Source: G963676655 sp963676655
Lineage (GTDB): Bacteria; Verrucomicrobiota; Lentisphaeria; Victivallales; Victivallaceae
Reading direction: 5' to 3'
DNA: 64,000 nucleotides
NCBI GenBank assembly: GCA_963676655.2
Contig: CAXXKX010000003.1
Coordinates: forward strand, 682,001-746,000
Made by a program: the position numbers and the translations under genes. The notes beneath the pieces were generated by a model. It was given only the letters and a program-made list of their open reading frames with translations. It made no database searches and was not told where the DNA came from. This document shows positions 50,108-58,888 of the stretch, one piece after another; within the stretch, counting starts at the first letter, position 1, and each line of letters opens with the position of its first letter.

Positions 50108-51863
50108 AGCATCACCCGCCTGGCGTTGGTACGGAATAGCGGCTCTCGCCGTTTTCATTGGCTGGCTGCCATGGATCCTTAAATCCGGGACTATATGCGC
50201 CGGAGACGACTGGGGCATGTTTCTGCATTTCTATGAAGGAACCCGTAAATCAATTGTCGAATATGGGCAGTTTCCATTCTGGAATCCCTGGCATCTTGGC
50301 GGAACTCCATCTTTTGCCCGTCCCCAGATCGGAGTATTCGCGCTTGAGACTCTTTTTATCCTGTTATTCGGAACCGTGCGGGGGATCAATCTGGCAATGT
50401 TCGCTTATGCCTTGCTCGGTATGACCGGGATGTGGTTTTTATCGCAGGACCTGACGAAGCGGTATCCGGTCCGGGTCTGGCTGGCGGTACTTTTCGGCTT
50501 ACAGGGAACTTTTCCGATTCACCTGCTGCCGGGTCACGTGGTAATGAGCGCGGCGATGTGGCTGCCGTGGTTGTTATTCACCCTCTTCAGACTGCATAAA
50601 TCATTAAAATGGGGATTCGCCTTCGGGCTGGTGTGCGCATTGATGTATCTTGAAAGCATGCATTATTTGAGTGCTGTCTACAGTGCGGTTGTCGGAGTTA
50701 TGATATTGGTTGAACTGATCAAGCACCGTAAGGAATTCTCGTTTTATTATAATTTGATCGGGGCCGGTCTCTTATTTGCCATTGTTGCCGGTTACCGCAT
50801 AATCGTTACCTGGGAGCTCTTTTCACAGTTTCCACGCACGCTCAACCTGCGATCAGCAATATCTCCGCTGCTTTTTTTGAAGGCACTCATCTGGCCGGGA
50901 CAGAACAATGCAAATTTCGAATGGGTCTATAAGGGGCTCTGGCCGTGGCACGAGATCGGCTCTTATATCGGAATCATTGCGCTGATCATGTTCATATTGT
51001 CATTCCGGCAAAAACTAAAGTGGTATCACTGGGGGTTTATTCTGTCGCTGCCGCTGGCGTTGGATTCAGAGCACAAATGGCTGCCAGGTTACTGGTTACG
51101 GGAACTTCCTGTTTTCGGCAGTATGTACGCAATGACCCGCTGGCGTTTCGTCACTGTATTCTGTGTCATTGCCGGAGCCGGGGTCGGGATGGATTATATC
51201 TGGAACAAACTGCCGGAGAAAAAGCGCTGGATCGCTCCGGCTCTGCTTCTTCTCTCTTTTATCGGCCTGACATACAACCTTTATTATCTCTGGTTCAGTT
51301 TTGAACGCCATTCTGAAACTGAAATTTTAAAATCAATCCCCTATGAATCAAAAACCATAGTCAATTCAAACAGCCAGAAATTTGATCGTTTCGGCGCAAC
51401 CGCCAAAGGTGTGGGCCTGGTCTGCACCTACGATTCATTACTGAGCTGGGCTCCGGAACCGGTCAGGACCATCAGAATGTCGGTTGAAAATCCCAAATAT
51501 GCGGGCGAAGTATTTATTGTTCCCAAATCAAACACCAAAATATCCTGGAGCCCCAACCGCATCAGCCTGATCGCAACTCAGGGCAGCCGGTTGTTTATCA
51601 ATCAGAATCCGTCATGCTACTGGCGGGTAAACGGGAAAAAACTGTTTCCAAAGGCGCGTGACTTTGAATTGCAGGCGATCATGTGGTTGCGGATCGGCGC
51701 CACCGGGGAAAAAGTATTTACTTTGCGCCCGGGATTGCATGAATTCGCCATCGGGGTCACTTTAATCGCTATTTTTCTGCTGTCGCAGTTACTTATACTT
51801 CCGAAGGTTTATATTAAACTGAAAAATCGACCGAAACTTAATGAACTGGATGAATCATCATGA
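50073..51863 (+). CDS. GT-C/YfhO-like multi-pass membrane protein (paralogue 2)
   Basis: A 596-residue paralogue of the preceding gene, very similar along its whole length (CAGDDW; QFPFWNPWHLGGTPSFARPQ; LFINQNPSCYWRVNGKKLFP). The ATG at 50073 gives the same N-terminus as paralogue 1 (ASPAWRWYGIAALA); this start lies 35 bases inside the previous gene in another frame, and an earlier start at 49986 would add only out-of-frame sequence of that gene. Its 3' end overlaps the sulfatase gene by 4 bases, so membrane protein and sulfatase are co-translated. Confidence 0.83.
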   Translation: MPNLIKILNKIKASPAWRWYGIAALAVFIGWLPWILKSGTICAGDDWGMFLHFYEGTRKSIVEYGQFPFWNPWHLGGTPSFARPQIGVFALETLFILLFGTVRGINLAMFAYALLGMTGMWFLSQDLTKRYPVRVWLAVLFGLQGTFPIHLLPGHVVMSAAMWLPWLLFTLFRLHKSLKWGFAFGLVCALMYLESMHYLSAVYSAVVGVMILVELIKHRKEFSFYYNLIGAGLLFAIVAGYRIIVTWELFSQFPRTLNLRSAISPLLFLKALIWPGQNNANFEWVYKGLWPWHEIGSYIGIIALIMFILSFRQKLKWYHWGFILSLPLALDSEHKWLPGYWLRELPVFGSMYAMTRWRFVTVFCVIAGAGVGMDYIWNKLPEKKRWIAPALLLLSFIGLTYNLYYLWFSFERHSETEILKSIPYESKTIVNSNSQKFDRFGATAKGVGLVCTYDSLLSWAPEPVRTIRMSVENPKYAGEVFIVPKSNTKISWSPNRISLIATQGSRLFINQNPSCYWRVNGKKLFPKARDFELQAIMWLRIGATGEKVFTLRPGLHEFAIGVTLIAIFLLSQLLILPKVYIKLKNRPKLNELDESS

Positions 51864-53329
51864 AAACTATTTTTATTGTCATGGACTCCCTGAACCGCCA
51901 CTTCCTGCATTGCTACAATCCGGATTCCCCCGCGATCACCCCGAATCTTGACCGCCTCGCGGCTCGCGGCGCGGTATTTGACCAGCATTATGCCGGCTCT
52001 CTTCCTTGTATGCCAGCACGCCGTGAAATGATGACCGGAAGAATCAATTTTCTCGAAACCCCGTGGGGGCCGATTGAACCATGGGACGACACTCTGCCGC
52101 AGGAAATGAGAAGTCAGCAAGGCGTCTACAGTCACATGATTACCGACCATTACCATTATTTCCATGGCGGCGGCGATACCTACCATACCCTGTTTGACAG
52201 TTGGGAACTGGAGCGCGGCCAGGAGGGCGACGTCTGGAAGCCGGTCATAAAGACGCCGGAAGCACCTGAGGGATGCCGGGGCAAAGGAGTCGGCCGCCGG
52301 GCTTACTGGGCCAACCGTTCACAGCTTGATTTTGAAAAGGACGAATCATACCCGACGCCGCGCTGCTTCAATCGTGCGGCGGAATTCATCGAACTCAACC
52401 ATGACGTTGAAAACTGGCATCTGCACCTGGAAGTCTTTGACCCCCATGAGCCGTTCGACTCGCCATCAAAATACCTTGATATGTATGGCGACAACTGGGA
52501 AGGTCCGCTCTATAACTGGCCGCATTACGCCCCGCTTGATCCGGAGCTGGATGACGAAAACGCGGTCAACCATATCCGACGGCGCTACCTCGCCACCCTG
52601 ACCATGGCAGATCACCACCTCGGCAAACTTCTGGATAAACTCGACGAACACAATATGTGGGAAGATACCGTCGTAATTCTTACGACCGATCACGGTCATC
52701 TGCTTGGAGAACATGGTTACTGGGCCAAAAATTACATGAAAGACTATCAGGAACTGGTCCATATCCCGATGATCGTCTGCTCTCCGGAGTGCGGCCACCA
52801 GTGCGTCTCCTCCATGACCGCGACAATCGACCTGATGCCGACCATTATGGAACTGCACGACACCACTCCGCCGGCAGGAGTTCACGGCAAATCATTCCTG
52901 CACACCTTGAAAGAACCCAAAGCCGAACACAATGATCTGGTCCTGTACGGCTATTTCGGCAAAGATGTTAATTTATTCGACGGACACTACGTCTATATTC
53001 GCCATCCCAAGCCGGATTCATTCACTTACATCCATACCGCGATGGCTCGTGCATTCAGCGGTTTTTATCCTAAGGATATGCTGGCGGGAGCCGAACACGG
53101 CGTATTTCTCAAGCATTGCCACAACATCCCTCATTTCAAAATCAAAACACCGTGCAGGCAACATCATAACGCCCCGGATTTCAACGAGCTTTACGATATT
53201 CTCGACGACCCCGATATGACTAAACCGATTCATGACGAAGAGCTGGAGCAGATAATGGCGGTGAAAATGAAAACCCTGATGCTGCAATATGATTCTCCCG
53301 ACGAACAATTTGCGCGACTCGGCTTGTAA
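51860..53329 (+). CDS. Formylglycine-dependent sulfatase
   Basis: A 489-residue sulfatase with the N-terminal metal ligand in IFIVMDSLNRH, the formylglycine motif C50-M-P-A-R54, and TVVILTTDHGHLLGEHGYWA. It differs clearly from the two sulfatases at 19.6 and 24.2 kb. No signal peptide. The 4-base overlap with paralogue 2 links it to envelope glycan work rather than to catabolism; an alternative is that the enzyme hydrolyses phosphate esters, since some members of this superfamily do. Confidence 0.93.
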   Translation: MKTIFIVMDSLNRHFLHCYNPDSPAITPNLDRLAARGAVFDQHYAGSLPCMPARREMMTGRINFLETPWGPIEPWDDTLPQEMRSQQGVYSHMITDHYHYFHGGGDTYHTLFDSWELERGQEGDVWKPVIKTPEAPEGCRGKGVGRRAYWANRSQLDFEKDESYPTPRCFNRAAEFIELNHDVENWHLHLEVFDPHEPFDSPSKYLDMYGDNWEGPLYNWPHYAPLDPELDDENAVNHIRRRYLATLTMADHHLGKLLDKLDEHNMWEDTVVILTTDHGHLLGEHGYWAKNYMKDYQELVHIPMIVCSPECGHQCVSSMTATIDLMPTIMELHDTTPPAGVHGKSFLHTLKEPKAEHNDLVLYGYFGKDVNLFDGHYVYIRHPKPDSFTYIHTAMARAFSGFYPKDMLAGAEHGVFLKHCHNIPHFKIKTPCRQHHNAPDFNELYDILDDPDMTKPIHDEELEQIMAVKMKTLMLQYDSPDEQFARLGL

Positions 53330-53345
53330 AAAAACTTGCGTTTTT

Positions 53346-53396
53346 AGTTATGAGTTATGAGGGATGAATGATAAGGGATGAGGAATAAGTTATGAA
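53346..53396. repeat. Word-like repeat before the S23/IVS gene
   Basis: AGTTATGAGTTATGAG, then GGATGAATGATAAGGGATGA and AGTTATGAAT. Its words are the reverse complement of those at 53751-53825, so the two runs flank the gene as an imperfect inverted repeat. Confidence 0.7.
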
Positions 53397-53762
53397 TAGG
53401 GAGTTAAAAATAACTGAACGAAGCTTTTTATTTGCGACTCGAATAGTACGATTATGCCAATATTTGGTAAAACAAGGACAGGTTTCACGGACATTGGCAA
53501 GACAGTTGTTGCGTTCCGGTACATCTATCGGTGCAAATATCGAGGAGGCGCAAGCAGGTCAAAGCAAGGCGGATTTTACTGCGAAGATGTCTATAAGCAG
53601 AAAGGAGCCAGAGAGACACTCTATTGGCTCAGGCTTCTGAAAGAAACAGGTCTTGTTAAAGAAGAGAGCATAAATGATATTATCAAAGATTCTAATGAAC
53701 TGGTTCGAATTTTAACCAGCATCGTTAAAACATCTCAATCAAAAAATAGCCACAACCCATAA
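53392..53762 (+). pseudogene. Four-helix-bundle (S23/IVS-type) protein, frameshifted
   Basis: The first 65 residues (LARQLLRSGTSIGANIEEAQ, then AGQSKADFTAKMSIS) match the four-helix-bundle family encoded in 23S rRNA intervening sequences and related to Avd of diversity-generating retroelements. At about 53600 the frame shifts by minus one: the expected continuation ARETLYWLRLLKETGLVKEE lies in the next frame and runs to a stop at 53762. Loss of one base after AAGGA explains it. Joined, the protein would be about 123 residues, the normal length. The last codons are inside the word repeat at 53751-53825. It could be a decayed gene, a sequencing error or, less likely, programmed frameshifting. 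Confidence 0.8.
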
Positions 53763-53825
53763 CTCACAACCCATAACTCATCATTCATAACTCATCATTC
53801 ATAACTCACAACTCATAACTCTCAT
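53751..53825. repeat. Word-like repeat after the S23/IVS gene
   Basis: Six or more copies of CATAACTCA or ACAACTCA in tandem with TCATTC spacers. It is the inverted counterpart of 53346-53396 and includes the stop codon of the frameshifted gene. Confidence 0.7.
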
Positions 53826-53876
53826 CTTTGACAATTTTTGTTTGTAAGTCTCAATGAAGTCTGATATATTAAAAAT

Positions 53877-55655
53877 ATGAAAATCAAACTCAAAATAACT
53901 CATCCCTGGTGGCTGACCGCTCTGCTGGTCCTAACTTTCATCGGCTGGCTGCCGTCGGTGCTGCCGGGCAGTCAAATGGTCGACCTCGGCGACTGGGATA
54001 TGTTTGCCGCGTTCTATGAAGCGGTCCGTAAGAATATCGTCGAATACGGTCAGTTCCCCTACTGGAACCCGTGGCATTTCGGCGGCACGCCACTCTTTGC
54101 CCGACCCCAGATCGCGGTTTTCGGCCTTGAAACATTGTGCGTCGTTATCTTCGGCACGATCAACGGTCTGCGAATCGCAATGCTGCTGTATTCGTTGATC
54201 GGGGCAGCCGGCATGTGGTTGTGCCTGGGGGATTATGTTAAAAATCCGGCGGCCCGGTTCTGGGGTTCGATGGTCTTTGCCATGCAGGGCGCGGTAGCGT
54301 CCCATATCGCGGCCGGACACCCGATCATGATTGCGGTCATGTTCACTCCATACCTGGCCTGGTCGATGCGCCGGATCGGCAAAAGCCTTGGCGGGGCTTT
54401 GGCCTTCGGATTCGTTTCCGCTATGATGATAAATCATTCTCTGCATTATGTCTCGCTGACCGTTGCCTCGTTTGTCGGTATCTATATGCTGGTTCTGACC
54501 TGTAAGAATCTGAAAAACAAGGAATATATGATCAATCTGGGCGCCGCCGCGTTGCTCTTTCTCAGTCTCGGCGCTTACAGGCTGATTCTGACTTTGCATC
54601 TGCTCTCGGAATTTCCGCGCACCATCGATATGCGGTTGGATGTACCGTTTAAACATTTTGTCATCGCCCTGCTCTATCCCGGACAATCTTTGTTTACGTT
54701 CCCCGAGCCGGTCAAACTCTATTGGGGCTGGTTCGAGATCGGCTGCTACGCCGGACTTTTCACCATGATCATGTTTTTCATTTCAATGTTCCGGGAACTC
54801 AAATGGTGGCACGCCGGAGCGGTCATCACCGCCATGCTGACGGTAAACTCCACCGCCAAATGGCTCCCCGGCTACTGGGTTCGGGAACTGCCCGCGTTCA
54901 ACAGTTTTTTCTGCATTACCCGCTGGCGGATGATTATGATGTTCTTTATCGCGCTGGGCTGCGCCCGGGGCGTGGATTGGCTCATTCGCACCAAACTGCG
55001 CGGCAGATGGAAATATGTAATTCCGGGTCTGCTGGTCCTCTCGGTCCTCGGGTTCCAGTGGAACCTCCATGTCTGCTGGCGCGACTGCAAATACACAACC
55101 GAAACCGCCATGCTGGCCTCGGCCAACGGCGATTCCGCCAAAGCCATTAAAACCGTCAATAAGAATTCTTACGGCAAATACGCCTCGGTCTACTACAATC
55201 TCGGACAAGTCTTTGCCTACGAACCACTTTACGGTTACGCCCTGAATAAAAAAAATATGCGGCTGACCGCCGACAATCCGGCTTATCGCGGCGAATTCTA
55301 TCCCGCCAAAGGCAAAATCACCGACATCTTCTGGAGTCCCAACCGCATCGACCTGGAAACCGCGCCGAATACGGTGGTACTGGTCAACCAGAACCCCGGC
55401 AGTTACTGGCGCGACGGTTCCGGCAAAAAACTTTTCCCGAAAATGCGCGCGTTTGAAGTCAACCAACATTTCTTCGTCCCTTCCGGCGAAGCAAACCGCA
55501 TCAATCTTCGACTCCTGCCGCCCTTGCACGAAGTAGCGCTTTACACTTCCGCCGTCTCCGCCGTCCTCTTCCTCCTCCTCATGCTCTATCTGAAACGCAG
55601 TAAAGAAAGCTTAAGGCTGAAAGATGAAGGCTTAAGGATTAAAGATAAAGGCTAA
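53877..55655 (+). CDS. GT-C/YfhO-like multi-pass membrane protein (paralogue 3)
   Basis: A 592-residue paralogue of the genes at 48293 and 50073 with the same motifs (VDLGDWDMFAAFYEAVRKNI, QFPYWNPWHFGGTPLFARPQ, VLVNQNPGSYWRDGSGKKLF) but more diverged than those two are from each other; GDDW is GDW here, leaving one acidic residue. The last dozen residues (LRLKDEGLRIKDKG) translate the word repeat that begins at about 55610, so the original C-terminus may have been overrun by repeat DNA. No Shine-Dalgarno is obvious. Confidence 0.82.
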   Translation: MKIKLKITHPWWLTALLVLTFIGWLPSVLPGSQMVDLGDWDMFAAFYEAVRKNIVEYGQFPYWNPWHFGGTPLFARPQIAVFGLETLCVVIFGTINGLRIAMLLYSLIGAAGMWLCLGDYVKNPAARFWGSMVFAMQGAVASHIAAGHPIMIAVMFTPYLAWSMRRIGKSLGGALAFGFVSAMMINHSLHYVSLTVASFVGIYMLVLTCKNLKNKEYMINLGAAALLFLSLGAYRLILTLHLLSEFPRTIDMRLDVPFKHFVIALLYPGQSLFTFPEPVKLYWGWFEIGCYAGLFTMIMFFISMFRELKWWHAGAVITAMLTVNSTAKWLPGYWVRELPAFNSFFCITRWRMIMMFFIALGCARGVDWLIRTKLRGRWKYVIPGLLVLSVLGFQWNLHVCWRDCKYTTETAMLASANGDSAKAIKTVNKNSYGKYASVYYNLGQVFAYEPLYGYALNKKNMRLTADNPAYRGEFYPAKGKITDIFWSPNRIDLETAPNTVVLVNQNPGSYWRDGSGKKLFPKMRAFEVNQHFFVPSGEANRINLRLLPPLHEVALYTSAVSAVLFLLLMLYLKRSKESLRLKDEGLRIKDKG

Positions 55656-55694
55656 AAGATTAAAGATACGGGGAAATTCTTTTGGGCATCCAAT

Positions 55695-56096
55695 GGGAGC
55701 GCGTAGCTCCTGCTGCGCAACGAGAAAGATTTGGGCTGAAAGATGAAGGCTTAAGGATTAAAGATGCGAGGAAATTCTTTTGGGCGTCCAATGGGAGCGC
55801 GACGCTCCAGCGCCGCAACGAGAAAGATTGGGGCTGAAAGATGAAGGCTTAAGGATTAAAGATTAAAGTTGCGGAAATTCGTTTGGGCATCCATTGGGAG
55901 CGCGACTCTCCAGCGCCGCAACTAAAAAGATAATCAAACCACAAACGATTCCCGACAAATGTCGCCACGAAATAAAAAATAAACCTTAACCAATTCAAAA
56001 AACGCTTCGGATACAACCATCCATATTGTATTCTCAAATCAATGAATAAAATTTGCTCCAATCCCTATCCTTGCGCAGCTGGAGCTACGCGCTCCC
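55695..56096 (+). repeat. Left arm of a large inverted repeat bracketing dnaK-groES-groEL
   Basis: Starts and ends with GGGAGCGCG..GCTCC palindromes (55695-55710 and, inverted, 56081-56096), with two more at 55793-55808 and 55896-55911. The reverse complement of 55912-56080 matches 61239-61410 over about 170 bp, including identical runs of 20 or more bases (for example the run containing GGCGACATTTGTCGGG). About 100 bp between the second and third palindromes is a tandem duplication absent from the right arm. Confidence 0.85.
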
Positions 56097-56480
56097 AGGA
56101 ACATCCATTTTGCATTCCATTTTGGATTGCGCTTAGCTCGACTAGACGATGCCAACACAACATCGTTACTAGAAAAATAGGACGCTTGGGAGATTTGGGA
56201 CAGTTGGGATTCAAAGTTAAATTCAAGAGTCCCATCAGTCCCAATAGTCACAGTCAATGAAAAACTTCGACTTTCGCGGAGCCAACCGGCTATTATAAAA
56301 AAAGAATTTTTGTGAAGATCGCCGCTTGGCAGGGGTATGCACCACCGTTAAAAAAACCGGCTCCCACAGTGAAGAAATTCGACCATCCTTGTTAGCGTCC
56401 GTGTAACTCGGTGTATGTCCGTGTCCGTCCGTGTAAAAAAGGTGAGAGCTATTTGGGGTAGATATACCGCTTGGTTTTCT

Positions 56481-56541
56481 CCGCTTCCGCAGCACAAAGT
56501 GCGGAGTATGAAGCGGTCCATCGCTGTCGGTCGTACCGACA
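56481..56541 (+). repeat. Composite hairpin element
   Basis: Stem CCGCTTC/GAAGCGG (56481-56487 / 56510-56516) with inner GCAC-AAA-GTGC, linker TCCATCGC, then TGTCGGT-CGT-ACCGACA (56525-56541). It directly abuts the groEL terminator. Confidence 0.8.
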
Positions 56542-56570
56542 AAAAAGGCGCACCTCGAAAGGTGCGCCTT
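56541..56570 (-). terminator. Intrinsic terminator downstream of groEL
   Basis: On the minus strand an 11-bp perfect stem AAGGCGCACCT/AGGTGCGCCTT with a TTCG loop is followed by TTTTTT. It lies 110 bp after the groEL stop codon and is the only strong terminator there. Confidence 0.9.
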
Positions 56571-56604
56571 GAATATTTCGGGCTGATGAACCGCTGTCAT
56601 GGCT

Positions 56605-56679
56605 GTCGGTCGTACCGACCCGCTTCCGTAGCACGAAGTGCGGAGTATGAAGCGGTTCATCGCACCGGCACGTTGCCGG
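56605..56679 (+). repeat. Composite hairpin element directly after the groEL stop codon
   Basis: Contains GTCGGT-CGT-ACCGAC (56605-56619, preceded by a degraded copy of the constant part), then the stem CCGCTTC/GAAGCGG (56620-56626 / 56649-56655) with inner GCAC-GAA-GTGC, linker TTCATCGCA, and CCGGCA-CGT-TGCCGG (56665-56679). It ends 2 bases from the groEL stop, so it lies in the groEL 3' untranslated region. Confidence 0.8.
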
Positions 56680-56680
56680 C

Positions 56681-58339
<1,659 letters not shown>

Positions 58340-58364
58340 GTTGAAAAATCTCCTGTTTTATTTA

Positions 58365-58394
58365 ATTAGAAATTAGGAATTAGAAATTAGAAAT
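58365..58394. repeat. AATTAGA word repeat in the groES-groEL gap
   Basis: ATTAGAAATTAGGAATTAG and two more copies, almost identical to 41641-41671 in the rRNA spacer. It lies 26 bases upstream of groEL and would be in the groESL message. Confidence 0.75.
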
Positions 58395-58473
58395 GTTGGA
58401 AAAGGAAGAAATCCCTTTTAAACCCTCTATTATTAACTCATCTTTCTAATTTGAAATAATTGTTTATAATTGA

Positions 58474-58773
58474 TTAGCCGATAACCGCGAGGATATCGTC
58501 AACGTTGATGATCTTGTATTCTTTGTCATCGTGTTTGACTTCGGTGCCGCCGTATTTGCTGGTCAGAACCTTGTCGCCGACTTTGACGTCGAATTTGATC
58601 TTGTTGCCTTTGTCATCGGTTTTACCGGTGCCGAGGGCCACTACTTCGTATTCCTGCGGTTTTTCTTTCGCGGAATCCGGGATAACAATGCCGCCTTTGA
58701 CTTGTTCGCCGGCGTCTTCGATCAACGCTACGAGAACGCGATCGCCGAGAGGTTTGATGTTGACTTTCGCCAT
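58474..58773 (-). CDS. groES: Co-chaperonin GroES
   Basis: The 10-kDa cap of the GroEL ring. 99 residues with IKPLGDRVLVALIEDAGEQV, the mobile-loop region KGGIVIPDSAKEKPQ and GDKVLTSKYGGTEVKHDDKE. AAGGAG lies 7 bases before the ATG. It lies between dnaK and groEL on one strand. No CIRCE inverted repeat is present upstream. Confidence 0.98.
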   Translation of the reverse strand: MAKVNIKPLGDRVLVALIEDAGEQVKGGIVIPDSAKEKPQEYEVVALGTGKTDDKGNKIKFDVKVGDKVLTSKYGGTEVKHDDKEYKIINVDDILAVIG

Positions 58774-58827
58774 TTTCTTTTCTCCTTGGTTTGGTTTAGG
58801 TTTACCTGGTTAAATTTAAAATGCTAT

Positions 58828-58870
58828 CAAAAACAGCGGAACCAATTAAAAGTTAATTCAATCAGTTCCG
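58828..58870 (-). terminator. Terminator or attenuator between dnaK and groES
   Basis: On the minus strand CGGAAC...GTTCCG with inner AATTAA/TTAATT pairing is followed after CTG by TTTTT. It lies 18 bases after the dnaK stop codon. It would reduce read-through from dnaK into groESL, which then needs its own promoter in the 55 bp before groES. Confidence 0.65.
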
Positions 58871-58888
58871 TGTTTTTTGTACTACTGC

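Larger units (their letters stand above)
55656..56680. other. 1-kb non-coding block of repeats and hairpins
   Basis: It holds, in order: AAGGCTTAAGGATTAAAGAT word repeats, the left arm of the inverted repeat around the chaperone genes (55695-56096), GTGTCCGTCCGTGT words near 56420, and two composite hairpin elements (56481-56541, 56605-56679) with the groEL terminator between them. Minus-strand reading frames in the block (e.g. 55849-56061, 56235-56789) run through palindromes and are not credible genes. Confidence 0.75.

Noticed and set aside
53392..53762. Diversity-generating retroelement suggested by the Avd-like four-helix-bundle gene
   Set aside because: No reverse transcriptase or template/variable repeat pair is present nearby.
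55849..56061. 70-codon minus-strand frame inside the left inverted-repeat arm (contains FVATFVGNRLWF)
   Set aside because: The homologous right-arm sequence has a stop codon in the same frame, so the conservation is at DNA level and not protein level.
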